Part shown: positions 30,856-39,629 of the stretch, piece after piece
How positions within the stretch are numbered: position 1 is the stretch's first letter
Layout: each line of letters begins with the position of its first letter
Source: Streptomyces californicus
Lineage (GTDB): Bacteria; Actinomycetota; Actinomycetes; Streptomycetales; Streptomycetaceae
Reading direction: 5' to 3'
Assembly (NCBI RefSeq): GCF_000717645.1
Contig: NZ_JNZZ01000005.1
Coordinates: 225,987 to 289,986, forward strand
Length of the DNA stretch: 64,000 nucleotides
Notes under the pieces: model-generated
What the model was told of the DNA's origin: nothing
Databases searched by the model: none
Seen by the model: the letters and a program-made list of their open reading frames with translations, nothing else
Made by a program: the position numbers and the translations under genes

Positions 30856-31286
30856 GGCGCTCCCCCCACGTCGGGGTTGGCGCCGTTCCCGTCGAGCGGG
30901 GCCTCGGTGTCGACGTGGCCCAGCTCCGGGCGGGGCGCGAGCGGCGACAGGTGGAAGACGACCTGCGCCGGCTCCGGCCCGGTGTTCACCAGGCGGTGGC
31001 GCATGTTGATCGGGACCAGCAGCGAGTCGCCGGGGCCCAGGGCGACGGGCGCGCCGTCCAGGGTGATCTCCAGCGTGCCGGTGACGACGTGCAGGAACTC
31101 CTCCGAGTACGGGTGGAGGTGCTCGGTGACGTACTCGCCCGCCTCCAGCCGCAGGGTGCCGCCGAACCCGGAGGTGCAGCCGGTCGTGCGCGGGCTGAGG
31201 GTGATGCGGATGTCGCCGCCGCGCTTGCGGTTGGGGGCGACCTCCGCCAGGTTGACCTTGGCCGGGGTGGCCGCCGCGGTCGTCAT
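30852..31286 (-). CDS. Cupin-domain polyketide cyclase (TcmJ-like)
   Basis: 144 residues with a single cupin barrel. The first motif is [20 protein letters not shown] with the HxH(x)4E metal pattern, and the second is [20 protein letters not shown]. TcmJ-type cupins act with TcmI-type cyclases in forming the later rings of aromatic polyketides; the adjacent gene is TcmI-like. Both ends overlap neighbours by four bases (ATGA before, GTGA after), so it is tightly coupled to KS-alpha. Confidence 0.88.
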   Translation of the reverse strand: MTTAAATPAKVNLAEVAPNRKRGGDIRITLSPRTTGCTSGFGGTLRLEAGEYVTEHLHPYSEEFLHVVTGTLEITLDGAPVALGPGDSLLVPINMRHRLVNTGPEPAQVVFHLSPLAPRPELGHVDTEAPLDGNGANPDVGGAP

Positions 31287-31654
31287 CGGCCACCGCCCAG
31301 GTTCGGCGCGGCCGGCCGGGTGATGACGGGACCGCTCTCCGGAGTCCACGAGTAGAACGGGACGGCCATCGCGTCGCGCGGCTCGCGCCAGTCCGGGTCG
31401 TAGGGGGAGATGAACTCCTGCAGCCGGGTGTTGACGTCGTTGTACAGCGGGTGGCTGCGGGCCTTGTAGAGGTTCGGGCTGATGTCCTGCTCCGCCTCGA
31501 CGAGGTGGAAGTACAGGTCGTGGAAGGCGAACAGCGTCCGCCGGGAGACGCCCACCATGTGCGGCAGGTCGGTGCTGTCCGAGTCGGCGAAGACCTTGCC
31601 GACGCCTTCGGCGTCCGCCAGGTTCATCCTGGCCACGATCAGGGTGCGGTGCAC
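31283..31654 (-). CDS. TcmI family type II polyketide cyclase
   Basis: 123 residues: [21 protein letters not shown], then [14 protein letters not shown] and [19 protein letters not shown], the TcmI cyclase pattern of a small ferredoxin-like alpha+beta dimer. The family closes late rings in multi-ring aromatic polyketides. The GTG has AAGGAGG six to eight bases upstream. It is the first gene after a SARP-type repeat array (31702-31740) and thus probably leads the ketosynthase operon. Confidence 0.9.
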   Translation of the reverse strand: MHRTLIVARMNLADAEGVGKVFADSDSTDLPHMVGVSRRTLFAFHDLYFHLVEAEQDISPNLYKARSHPLYNDVNTRLQEFISPYDPDWREPRDAMAVPFYSWTPESGPVITRPAAPNLGGGR

Positions 31655-31701
31655 GGTGCCCTCCTTGCGCTTTCGGTCCTGGAACCACCCTCGTGGGCGG
31701 T

Positions 31702-31740
31702 TCTCAAAGCTGTCTCGAACCGGCCTGGACCGGTCTCCGG
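31702..31740 (-). promoter_or_regulatory. SARP-type operator A (ketosynthase operon)
   Basis: On the plus strand TCTCAAA (31702), TCTCGAA (31713) and CCTGGAC (31724) stand exactly 11 bp apart, followed by TCTCCGG (31734). It is about 50 bp upstream of the TcmI-like start. Confidence 0.65.
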
Positions 31741-31745
31741 CGGCC

Positions 31746-33623
31746 TCAGAGCCGCAGGTCGACCCGGTAGTCGGTGAGCCAGGTGTCGAGCTGGAGCGCC
31801 ATCTCCATGCCGGCCCGCTCGACCCACGCGAAGGCGCCCTGCGGGGAGCCGTCGGCGGCCACCGCCTCGGCGGTGGCGGTGGTGTCGAGCAACCCGGCCA
31901 CGGCCGCGTCCCGGTCGGCGGCCAGCTCGGCGAACCGTTGGCGCACGAAGTCGCCGTAGGCCGCCTCCTGGGTGGTGGGGTAGGCGCTCTTCCGGCGGTG
32001 CAGGACCTCGTCGGGCAGCAGGTCGGCGACGGCGGAGCGCAGCAGGCTCTTCTCGACGCCGTCCACCCGCTTCATGGCGGCCGGCACGTTGTAGACGTAC
32101 TCGACGAGCGCCCGGTCGCAGAAGGGCGGCCGGAGCTGGACGCCGTGCGCCATGCTCATGCGGTCGGCGCGGTCCAGGTGGGTGGGGGCCCAGCGGGTCA
32201 GCGCGAGATAGGTGACCTCGCGAGCCCGGCGTTCGGCCGCGGTGTCCCCGTCGATGTGCGGGACCTCGGTGAGGGCGTCCCGGTAGTGCTGGTCCGCGTA
32301 GCCCAGGAAGTCCAGCCGCTTGCGCAGTTCGCGGTCGATCATCGAGGTGCCGAGCCCGCCGGCCGCGGCGTCGTGGCCGCGCTCGAAGGAGACCCAGGGG
32401 AAGGTCTGCGAGTTGCTGTGCTTCGGGTCGTACGCCCAGAAGTAGCCGTTGAAGACCTCGTCTGCGGTCTCGCCGGAGAGCACGGCCGCGAACCCCTCCT
32501 CGCGCAGCCGGGCGAAGAACCGCAGGAGGGAGACGTCCATGTCGCCGAGCGGCGAGGGGGCGTCCTGGCTGCGCAGGGCGGCGGTGTGCACCCCGGGGTC
32601 CGTGAGGGCGGCCGTGTCCAGCAGGAACTCGGTGTGCCGGGAGCCGATGTGCCGCGAGGCGAGGGCCGCGAACGGGGCGTCGGGCGTCGAGCGCATCGTG
32701 GGGTGGGGCTCGAAGTTCTCGGTGTACCCCGTGAAGTTGACCGAGAAGGTGCGCAGCGGGCCGGAGCCGGCGGCGGTGAGGTCGCGGTGGGCGAGGGCGC
32801 TCAGGGCGCTGGAGTCGATGCCGCCGGAGAGCATGGCGCCCACCGGGGCGTCGGCGCGCGTGTGGGAGGCGACGGCGTCCGCGAGCAGGCCGCGCACGGT
32901 GGCGACGGTCGTGTCGAGGCTGTCGGTGTGCTCCCGCGCGGGCAGCGACCAGTACCGCTGCTCCCGGCTGCCGGGGCGGCGGACGATCAGGGCGTGACCG
33001 GGGACGACCTCGCGCATCCCCCGGAAGACGCCGGTGCCGGGCTTGCGGCTGTGCGCGAACAGCTCGCGCAGCCCGTCGGCGTCGACGACCGCGTCGACGT
33101 CCGGGTGGGCCAGGATCGCCTTGGGCTCGGACCCGAACAGGACCCCGGTGGGCGTCGGGTAATAGCTCAGCGGCTTGACGCCGAGGCGGTCGCGGGCCAG
33201 CAGCAGCTCCTGGCGGCGTACGTCCCACACCGCGATCGCGAACAGGCCCTCCAGGCGGGTGAGGAAGTCCGCCCCCCACTCCAGATAGGCGTGCAGGGCG
33301 GTCTCGCCGTCGCCCCGGCCGGTGAACCGGTGGCCCTTCGCGGCCAGTCGGGCCCGCAGCTCGGTGTGGTTGGTCAGCGCTCCGTCGAGCGTGAGGACGG
33401 CGACGGCGGCGCCCCCCTCGGTGGTGTGGACGGCCGGCTGCGCGCCGGTCTCCGTCAGGTCGAGCAGGGCCAGGCGCCGGTGCGCGAGGGCGGCGTGCCC
33501 CTCCGCCCAGACGCCCCGGCCGTCCGGGCCGCGGTGGGCCAGGGCGGCCGCCATGGTCTCGACGGTCGCGGCCTGCGGGGACAGGTCCCGCTCGAAGTCG
33601 ACCCAGCCGGCGATTGCGCTCAT
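31746..33623 (-). CDS. Asparagine-synthetase-like amide-forming enzyme without the glutaminase Cys
   Basis: 625 residues, two domains. The N-terminal Ntn glutaminase-type domain begins MSAIAGWVDFERDL, where functional enzymes begin MCG; the nucleophile Cys2 is Ser. HRGPDGRG remains, but the usual NGEIYNH appears as DGALTNH. The C-terminal synthetase domain is intact, with the PP-loop SGGIDSS (266-272). It probably activates a carboxylate as adenylate and couples it to ammonia or an amine without hydrolysing glutamine. Homologues make amides in tetracycline, pradimicin and xanthone pathways. ATG overlaps the upstream stop (ATGA). Confidence 0.88.
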   Translation of the reverse strand: MSAIAGWVDFERDLSPQAATVETMAAALAHRGPDGRGVWAEGHAALAHRRLALLDLTETGAQPAVHTTEGGAAVAVLTLDGALTNHTELRARLAAKGHRFTGRGDGETALHAYLEWGADFLTRLEGLFAIAVWDVRRQELLLARDRLGVKPLSYYPTPTGVLFGSEPKAILAHPDVDAVVDADGLRELFAHSRKPGTGVFRGMREVVPGHALIVRRPGSREQRYWSLPAREHTDSLDTTVATVRGLLADAVASHTRADAPVGAMLSGGIDSSALSALAHRDLTAAGSGPLRTFSVNFTGYTENFEPHPTMRSTPDAPFAALASRHIGSRHTEFLLDTAALTDPGVHTAALRSQDAPSPLGDMDVSLLRFFARLREEGFAAVLSGETADEVFNGYFWAYDPKHSNSQTFPWVSFERGHDAAAGGLGTSMIDRELRKRLDFLGYADQHYRDALTEVPHIDGDTAAERRAREVTYLALTRWAPTHLDRADRMSMAHGVQLRPPFCDRALVEYVYNVPAAMKRVDGVEKSLLRSAVADLLPDEVLHRRKSAYPTTQEAAYGDFVRQRFAELAADRDAAVAGLLDTTATAEAVAADGSPQGAFAWVERAGMEMALQLDTWLTDYRVDLRL

Positions 33624-34177
33624 CGGGAGGTCCTCTCGTTCGTGACGGATGCGGTCAGGAGGTCCACGGCCACCAGGGCGAGCGGGATGCCGGTGACGGC
33701 GGCCCGGAAGTCGGCCGGGGTGGGCGTGGCGGCGGCGTCCACGGTGATGCCCAGGCGGCGCTGGGCGGCCTCGGGGCCGTAGCGCTCGTAGAGCTCGTGG
33801 TAGCCGCGGGCGGTCCGCTCCCCGTCGGTGACCAGCGTGAAGCGGACGGGGGAGCGGTTGCCGCGCCAGGTGATCTCGCCGGGCGCCCCGCCGGCGAAGT
33901 TGTGCCGCCAGGGGCTGCCGGTGGCGACGAACAGCCCGCCCCCGACGCGGTGCAGACCCGCCGGGACGGTGTGCGCCGCGCCGCTGCGCCGGCCGGTGAA
34001 GTGCAGCAGGGCCAGGTGCTCGGAGACCGGGCCGGGCTCCGGGCCGGTCAGCAGGGCGACCATGCGGGCGTTCGCGGCGGCCCGTTCCGCGACGGGCGGG
34101 AGGACCCGGGAGATGACCGGGAGACCCGTTCCGGCGTCGGCGCTCCTTCCGGTGCCGCCGCCCGTTCCGGTGCTCAT
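33620..34177 (-). CDS. Deazaflavin-dependent nitroreductase/quinone-reductase family protein
   Basis: 185 residues with the split-barrel DDN-like pattern: LLHFTGRRSGAAHTVPAGLHRVGGGLFVATG, then SPWRHNFAGG and ITWRGNRSPVRFTLV. The family uses F420H2 to reduce quinones or other small molecules; F420 use here is inferred from family. It may act on a polyketide quinone. It is coupled by ATGA overlaps to DUF1772 upstream and the asparagine-synthetase-like gene downstream, so the three form a cassette. Confidence 0.75.
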   Translation of the reverse strand: MSTGTGGGTGRSADAGTGLPVISRVLPPVAERAAANARMVALLTGPEPGPVSEHLALLHFTGRRSGAAHTVPAGLHRVGGGLFVATGSPWRHNFAGGAPGEITWRGNRSPVRFTLVTDGERTARGYHELYERYGPEAAQRRLGITVDAAATPTPADFRAAVTGIPLALVAVDLLTASVTNERTSR

Positions 34178-34626
34178 GACAGCACCACCGCGGCGGCGGT
34201 CAGGGAGCAGCCGGCGACGGCGAAGCAGGTGCGCAGCAGATGCCAGTCCCGCCACTGGCCGCGCGGGTCCTCCCAGCCGGGCCCGAGCTCGTCGGGCCGC
34301 GTCTTCTTGACCCGGTTGTTTATGGGCACGTTGCGGGTCTGCGAGACGACGGCGACCCCGGTCATGGCCAGGGCGGCGGCGATGAACAGCACTCGCGGCC
34401 CGGTCGCGTCCGCCCGCACGGCGAAGGCCGCGTCGATGACGACGGAGCCGCTCACGATGAACGGCATGATGCGGTCGTACCGCTTGCCGAGCAGCTTGTG
34501 CGTGTCGACGTAGCGCTCCGGCTCCATCGCGATCAGGGCGGGCATGACGCTGACCGCCACGGCGAACAGCACCCCCGCCACCAGGCCGGTGCCCAACAGC
34601 ACCAGCACACTCAGGGTTTCCACCAT
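34174..34626 (-). CDS. DUF1772 (anthrone oxygenase family) membrane protein
   Basis: 150 residues with about four membrane helices: LSVLVLLGTGLVAGVLFAVAVSV, MPFIVSGSVVIDAAFAV, VLFIAAALAMTGVAVV and a C-terminal helix. The conserved NVPINNRV motif is typical of DUF1772. Some family members are described as anthrone oxygenases, which would suit an aromatic polyketide, but the assignment is weak. ATG 34626 has GGGAGGAA upstream. It is the first gene of its operon. Confidence 0.75.
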   Translation of the reverse strand: MVETLSVLVLLGTGLVAGVLFAVAVSVMPALIAMEPERYVDTHKLLGKRYDRIMPFIVSGSVVIDAAFAVRADATGPRVLFIAAALAMTGVAVVSQTRNVPINNRVKKTRPDELGPGWEDPRGQWRDWHLLRTCFAVAGCSLTAAAVVLS

Positions 34627-34940
34627 GTCCCCGGTTCCTCCCGTCCAGCGGCGTTCAGCGGCGCTCCGAAGGTGGCAGCCGCGCCTCGCGCGCCGCTCGA
34701 AGCGGTCTGGACGGGGCGGCCAGCACGCCGGGGCCCGCCGCCGGAGGCCGTACGGGACCGGCGGCGGGCGCGTCCGCAGCCCGAGCGGTCCTCTAGCCGC
34801 CGCGTGTTCGCTGGCGGGGAGTGCCCGAGCCGCGCCGGAACGACAAGGGCGCACCCGGACGCGACGGCGTCGCGTCACCGCCGCACCCGGCACGGACCGG
34901 CACCGCGTCACAACCGCATCGAGACAAGGGAGCGCATCCG
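34627..34940. other. Divergent promoter region of the ketosynthase operon and FAD hydroxylase 1
   Basis: A 314-bp stretch with no credible gene. It contains SARP-type operator B at 34684-34712 and otherwise GC-rich sequence. It separates the DUF1772-led operon (minus) from the FAD hydroxylase (plus). Confidence 0.6.
34684..34712. promoter_or_regulatory. SARP-type operator B
   Basis: CCTCGCG (34684), GCTCGAA (34695) and TCTGGAC (34706) are 11 bp apart. The last two with their spacer match operator A as CTCGAA-N-CGG-N-CTGGAC. It may serve both divergent units. Confidence 0.65.
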
Positions 34941-36530
34941 GTGGCGGAGCGAACCGACGTACTGATCGTGGGCGGCAGCATGGTGGGCCTCGCCCAGGCC
35001 CTGTTCCTCGCCCAGCAGGGCATCCGGTCGATCCTGGTGGAGCGCCATACGCACATCTCGGCGCACCCCCGGGCCCAGGCGGCCAGCCCCCGCACGATGG
35101 AGCTGATGCGCGCGCTGGGGCTGGAGCAGAAGGTGCGCGCGCGGGAGAACCCGCACGCGCAGTACGGCGACATCCTCCAGGTGGAGTCGCTGACGGGCCG
35201 TGAACTGGGCCGGTTCGACGGGCCGTTCCGGCACGACCCGAACGAGGTGAGCACGACCGGCTGGACCCTGATCGGCCAGGACCGGTTCGAGCCCGTGCTG
35301 CGCGCCAAGGCCGAGGAGCTGGGCGCGGACATCCGGTTCGCCACCGAGATGGTGTCCTACGAGCAGGACGCCGACGGGGTCACCGCGGTGCTGCGGGACG
35401 TGCGCGGGGGAGAGGAGACCGAGGTCGAGGCCGCGTACCTGGTCGCGGCGGACGGCTTCCGCAGCACCGTCCGCGACGGACTGGGGATCGGCACCCACGG
35501 ACAGGGCGTCTTCGGCCGCCAGATGAACGTCATCTTCCACGCCGCGCTCGACCCGTACGTGGCGGAGCGCCGGTTCTTCCTCTGCTTCGTCAGCAACGAC
35601 CGGGTCAAGGGCGTCCTCGGCCGGCTCGACGACGGGGACCGCTGGGTGCTGGCTCCGAGCCTGCCGCCCGAGGAGACGCACGCCGCGTACTCCGAGGAGG
35701 ACTGCGTCGCCATGGTGCGCGCCGCGGTGGGCGTACCGGATCTGGACGTGGCCGTGGAGTCCAGCACGAGTTGGGAGGTGGCGGCCCGGATCGCCGACGG
35801 GTTCCGCTCGGGACGGGTCTTCCTGGCCGGTGACGCGGCCCATGTGATGCCGCCCACCGGGGGGTTCGGCGGCAACATGGGGGTGCAGGACGCGCACAAC
35901 CTGGCGTGGAAGCTGGCGGCGGTCCTGCGGGGGCAGGCGGACCCCGCCCTGCTGGACACCTACGAGGAGGAGCGCGTCCCGGTCGCGGAGTTCACCGTGG
36001 AGCAGGGCGTCATCCGCTACCTGCAGCGCAGCGGTCTGGACGAGGAGGTCGCGGCCCGCCACCGGCCGGAGACCACGGTGCTGTTCGGCCACGTCTACCG
36101 CTCGGCCGGGGTGCTGGCGGAGTCCGGCGGCGAGGACGGCCCCCCGGTGGAGGACCCGACCCAGCCGTCCGGCCGCCCCGGCGCCCGCGCGCCCCACGTC
36201 GAGCTGCGCGTCGGCGGTGTGGACACCCCGCTGCACGACCTGCTCAGGGGCGGCTGGTGGCTGCTGGCCGGCCCGGACGCCGGGCTGTGGGAGCGGGCGG
36301 CCGCCCAGGTGTCCCGGCTCACCGGCCTCGTGGTCGACTTCCACCGGGTGGGCGGTGAGGAGCCGGTCGAGACGGTCGAGGGCTTCCTGAAGAAGTACGG
36401 CATCACGACCGGCGGCGCGGTCCTGGTCCGCCCGGACGGGTTCGTCGCCTGGCGCGCGGCCGGGCAGCCGGCGGACCCGGCGGTCGAACTCTCGGCGGTC
36501 GTCCACCGGTTGCTGGGGCGCCCGGCCTGA
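34941..36530 (+). CDS. FAD-dependent aromatic hydroxylase 1 (class A)
   Basis: 529 residues of the PHBH/UbiH-like polyketide hydroxylase family. The FAD dinucleotide motif is VLIVGGSMVGLAQALFLA, followed by VAADGFRSTVRD and GDAAHVMPPTGGFGGNMGVQDAHNLAWKL. The C-terminal thioredoxin-like domain found in RdmE/PgaE-type enzymes is present. It probably hydroxylates or oxidatively rearranges the aromatic intermediate with NAD(P)H and O2. GTG 34941 has AAGGGA upstream. It is one of only two cluster genes on the plus strand. Confidence 0.92.
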   Translation: MAERTDVLIVGGSMVGLAQALFLAQQGIRSILVERHTHISAHPRAQAASPRTMELMRALGLEQKVRARENPHAQYGDILQVESLTGRELGRFDGPFRHDPNEVSTTGWTLIGQDRFEPVLRAKAEELGADIRFATEMVSYEQDADGVTAVLRDVRGGEETEVEAAYLVAADGFRSTVRDGLGIGTHGQGVFGRQMNVIFHAALDPYVAERRFFLCFVSNDRVKGVLGRLDDGDRWVLAPSLPPEETHAAYSEEDCVAMVRAAVGVPDLDVAVESSTSWEVAARIADGFRSGRVFLAGDAAHVMPPTGGFGGNMGVQDAHNLAWKLAAVLRGQADPALLDTYEEERVPVAEFTVEQGVIRYLQRSGLDEEVAARHRPETTVLFGHVYRSAGVLAESGGEDGPPVEDPTQPSGRPGARAPHVELRVGGVDTPLHDLLRGGWWLLAGPDAGLWERAAAQVSRLTGLVVDFHRVGGEEPVETVEGFLKKYGITTGGAVLVRPDGFVAWRAAGQPADPAVELSAVVHRLLGRPA

Positions 36531-36687
36531 GACGGCGGCACCGGGGGAGCGGCGGGGCCGTCGGGGGCGGCCCCGCCGACGTGTTCGCGTCGGCTCCGGC
36601 GGTCGGAGGGACCGCCGCCGCCCCGTCGCCCGCGCCGCCGCCCTCCGTCCGAGGGCCGGCCCGCCGCCCTGTTCGCCCGCACGCAGA

Positions 36688-36725
36688 ACCGGCGCGCCTC
36701 CCCGATCCGGGGGAGGCGCGCCGGT
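36688..36725. terminator. Bidirectional terminator between FAD hydroxylases 1 and 2
   Basis: ACCGGCGCGCCTCCCC pairs perfectly with GGGGAGGCGCGCCGGT around a six-base loop, between the convergent genes. Confidence 0.88.
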
Positions 36726-36747
36726 CGCGTGTGCGGCGTGCTCCGGG

Positions 36748-38352
36748 TCAGTCCAGCGCGAGGATCCGCCGCAGGACGCCCGTCACCGTCGCCGCGACAT
36801 CGCCCTCGGGGGCGCTCCCGGCGCGCCACGCGACCACCCCGTCCGGGCGGACCAGGACCGCGCCGCCGTCCGCGACGCCGTAGCGCTCCGTGAACGTGCC
36901 CTCGGTGTCGGCGTAGTCGCCGCCCGCGCCGACGCCGCGCACCTGGAGGACCAGGCCCAGCTCCCGGCCCGCGTCGGCCGCAGCCGCCCAGGGAGCGGAC
37001 GCGCCCGCGGTGAGCAGGGTGAAGCCGACGGGGAAGAGGTCCACTGCGGAGAACGGCCCGTGCGCGCCCTCGATCACGACGTGCGGGGCCCGTGCGCCGG
37101 GGCGGCCGCTCGGCTTGTCGGGCTCCTCGGTGATGTTCCCGGCCCCGGCGCCCTCTCCGGTGAACGCGCCGGCCGGATAGACGTAGCCGAAGGTCATCGT
37201 CATCTCGTCGACCAGGTCCTTGGCGACGTCCTGGAACTGCTTGCCCTCGCGGACCGCGAACCGCAGCATCGCCTGCCGGACGGTCTCCTCCGCGACCGGG
37301 CGGCGTTCCGCGTCGTAGCTCGCGAGCAGCTCGGGCCCGGCCTTGTCCGCCAGCACGAGGGCGAGCTTCCAGGCCAGGTTGTAGGCGTCCTGGATGCCGG
37401 TGCTGGCGCCGAAGGCCCCGGTGGGCGGCATCACGTGCGCGGCGTCCCCGGCCACCAGGAAGCGGCCGCGGGCGAAGGTGTCCGCCACCCGCGCCGAGAT
37501 GTCCCAGGCGGGCATGTCGACCGAGTCGAGGGTCAGCTCCAGATCCGGTACGCCGACGGCGGCGCGGACCAGTTCGACGCAGCGCTCCGGGGTGAAGTCC
37601 TCGGCGCTCTGGCCCTTGTCGGGGAAGAAGGAGACGTTGATGACCCACTTGCGGTCGTTGTCGAGCGGGATGATCGTGCCGCGCACCTCGGGGTTGTTGA
37701 CGTAGGCGGCGATGATCTTCCGGCCGCGCAGCGGCTCCTCCAGGTCGGCGTCGAAGAAGAAGCTGACCAGGTTGGTGAGGGTGCCGCGGCCGTGGGAGCC
37801 GATGGAGAGGAGGTCGCGGACCGGGCTGCGGCTGCCGTCCGCGGCGATCACGTACGCGGCGCGCAGTTCGGTGCTCTCGCCGGTCCCGACGTCGGTGAGG
37901 GTCGCGGTGACGCCGTCGGCGGTCTCGGTGACGGCGTCCAGCCGGGTGTGGAAGCGCAGGTCGACGCCGACCTCCTCGGCCCGCGCGCGCAGGATGGGTT
38001 CGAGCTGGTTCTGGTCGATCAGGGTCCACCGGGCCGGGCTGATGCGGCTGATGTCCTCGACGGAGGCGTTGGGCATGCGGACCCGCTCGGCGCCGGCGAG
38101 GGTCTCGACGTGCACCAGGTCGGTGTTGCCGGAGATCGGCGAACGGCCGGCCGTGACGCGCTCCTCCATGCCCACCGCGCGGTAGAGCTCCATGGTGCGC
38201 GGGTTGATGGCCCGCGCCTTGGGGTGGGTGGAGGTGCCGGGGTGGCGCTCGACGAGCGTGGCCCGCACCCCGTGGTGGGCGAGGAACACGGCGGCGGACA
38301 GCCCGGTCAGGCCACCGCCGACGATGAGGACGGGCACGTTCTCCTGGCTCAT
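36748..38352 (-). CDS. FAD-dependent aromatic hydroxylase 2 (class A)
   Basis: 534 residues. The FAD motif is LIVGGGLTGLSAAVFLAHHG, with ERHPGTSTHPKARAINPRTMELYR, AADGSRSPVRDL and GDAAHVMPPTGAFGASTGIQDAYNLAWKL. A C-terminal thioredoxin-like domain ends VLVRPDGVVAWRAG. It is the same family as the other three but clearly divergent, so each probably oxidises a different position. ATG 38352 has AAGGAA upstream; a start at 38400 would overlap the methyltransferase stop (ATGA). It probably forms an operon with that gene. Confidence 0.92.
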   Translation of the reverse strand: MSQENVPVLIVGGGLTGLSAAVFLAHHGVRATLVERHPGTSTHPKARAINPRTMELYRAVGMEERVTAGRSPISGNTDLVHVETLAGAERVRMPNASVEDISRISPARWTLIDQNQLEPILRARAEEVGVDLRFHTRLDAVTETADGVTATLTDVGTGESTELRAAYVIAADGSRSPVRDLLSIGSHGRGTLTNLVSFFFDADLEEPLRGRKIIAAYVNNPEVRGTIIPLDNDRKWVINVSFFPDKGQSAEDFTPERCVELVRAAVGVPDLELTLDSVDMPAWDISARVADTFARGRFLVAGDAAHVMPPTGAFGASTGIQDAYNLAWKLALVLADKAGPELLASYDAERRPVAEETVRQAMLRFAVREGKQFQDVAKDLVDEMTMTFGYVYPAGAFTGEGAGAGNITEEPDKPSGRPGARAPHVVIEGAHGPFSAVDLFPVGFTLLTAGASAPWAAAADAGRELGLVLQVRGVGAGGDYADTEGTFTERYGVADGGAVLVRPDGVVAWRAGSAPEGDVAATVTGVLRRILALD

Positions 38353-38396
38353 GCTGCTTCCTTGGGTGGTCGGGGCGGGCGGCTGCGTCCGGGCGG

Positions 38397-39428
38397 TCAT
38401 CGGACGGCGGTGACCAGCGTGTGCGTGCCCAGCAGCGGCTGCGCGGTGCTGTCGGCGAATCCGGCCCCGGCGAGCCAGGTGCGCAGGTCGCCGACGCGGT
38501 ACTCGGAACCGTCCTGGCTGACCAGGCGCATGTGCAGGCTGGAGAGCAGCCGTTCGGGATCGCGGCGCTCGTCGTCGATCATCCGGTCGTAGACGAGCAC
38601 CCGGCCGCCGGGGTTGACCGCGGCGAAGACGCGGTTCAGCAGTTCGCGGCGGCGGTCGGTGTCGAAGCCGTGCAGGATGTGGCCGAGCACGATGACGTCG
38701 GCCTTCGGGATGTCGTCGGTGAAGAAGTCGCCGCCGGTGAACGCGACGCGGCCGTCGAGCCCGAGGCGGGTGGTGTGCTCGGTGAAGAGCGGGCGGGTGC
38801 GCTCCAGGTCGAAGACCCCGGCCGCGAGGTGCGGGTGCTCCTTGACCAGGACGGCGGCGAGGTTGCCGCGCGCGCCGCCGAGGTCGGTGAAGGAGGCGTG
38901 GCGGCTCCAGTCGACGGCGCGCGCGATCTCGACGCCCATGCGGTCGCTGTAGGCGTCGAGGCCCGCGAAGAACCGCTTCATCTTCTCCGGGTCCTTGTGC
39001 CGGTCGCCGACGAAGCCGCCCTTGTCGGGGTCGAGGTGCTGCGGGGCCCCGGTGGTGAGCGCCTCGGTCAGCCGCCCCCAGGTGCCGTACAGGGTCTCGT
39101 TGGTCAGCTCGACGAAGCCGCCCAGATACGTGGCGGTGCCCGGCACGAGGTACGCCTCGGCCAGCGGGCTGTTGCCGTACCGGTCCCCCGTGCGCTCCAG
39201 CAGGCCCAGGCCGGCCAGCGCGTCGAGGAAGTCGGGGGCCATGCGTTCGTGCAGGCCGGTCGCGGCGGCGACGTGGTCCGCGTCGGCCGGGCCGTCGGCG
39301 AGGGCGCCGAACACCCCGAGCGCCACCGCGCTGTGCAGCACCTTTGCCGCGCAGTCCGCGATGGTCAGCTTGATCAGCGGACCGGGGTCGACCGCCGCGG
39401 CCGTCGTACGGTCATCGGTCGTTGTCAC
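38397..39428 (-). CDS. SAM-dependent O-methyltransferase
   Basis: 343 residues. An N-terminal winged-helix dimerisation domain (ALGVFGALADGPADADHVAAATGL) is followed by a class I methyltransferase fold with SFTDLGGARGNLAAVL (motif I, GGARG instead of GGGxG) and GHILHGFDTDRRRELLNRV (ArsR/OMT family 2 pattern). It is the only methyltransferase in the cluster portion seen and probably O-methylates a phenol. GTG 39428 has TAGGAGG upstream; a SARP-type array lies about 65-90 bp upstream. Confidence 0.9.
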   Translation of the reverse strand: MTTTDDRTTAAAVDPGPLIKLTIADCAAKVLHSAVALGVFGALADGPADADHVAAATGLHERMAPDFLDALAGLGLLERTGDRYGNSPLAEAYLVPGTATYLGGFVELTNETLYGTWGRLTEALTTGAPQHLDPDKGGFVGDRHKDPEKMKRFFAGLDAYSDRMGVEIARAVDWSRHASFTDLGGARGNLAAVLVKEHPHLAAGVFDLERTRPLFTEHTTRLGLDGRVAFTGGDFFTDDIPKADVIVLGHILHGFDTDRRRELLNRVFAAVNPGGRVLVYDRMIDDERRDPERLLSSLHMRLVSQDGSEYRVGDLRTWLAGAGFADSTAQPLLGTHTLVTAVR

Positions 39429-39491
39429 GCGAGCCTCCTAGCGAGCCGTCAGGGGACCGCTTCGGGTCCTCCCCTGACGATGGACGGTGCG

Positions 39492-39520
39492 CGTGGAGTC
39501 CCGCTCGAAGTGCTCTGCAG
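39492..39520 (-). promoter_or_regulatory. SARP-type operator C (methyltransferase unit)
   Basis: CGTGGAG (39492), GCTCGAA (39503) and TCTGCAG (39514) are 11 bp apart, and nearly identical in order to operator E. Confidence 0.65.
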
Positions 39521-39555
39521 CCCCCGCGACGCCCGCCCCGGGCCCCGGACATGGA

Positions 39556-39597
39556 GAAGTGCCGCCCCGGCCGCGCGGAGCGGTGGGGCGGCACTTC
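39556..39597 (-). terminator. Terminator of the EmrB-type MFS gene
   Basis: GAAGTGCCGCCCC (39556-39568) pairs perfectly with GGGGCGGCACTTC (39585-39597). It lies 33 bp past the MFS stop. Confidence 0.8.
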
Positions 39598-39629
39598 GGC
39601 CGTGAGTCACATGCGGGGGATGTATGTGA

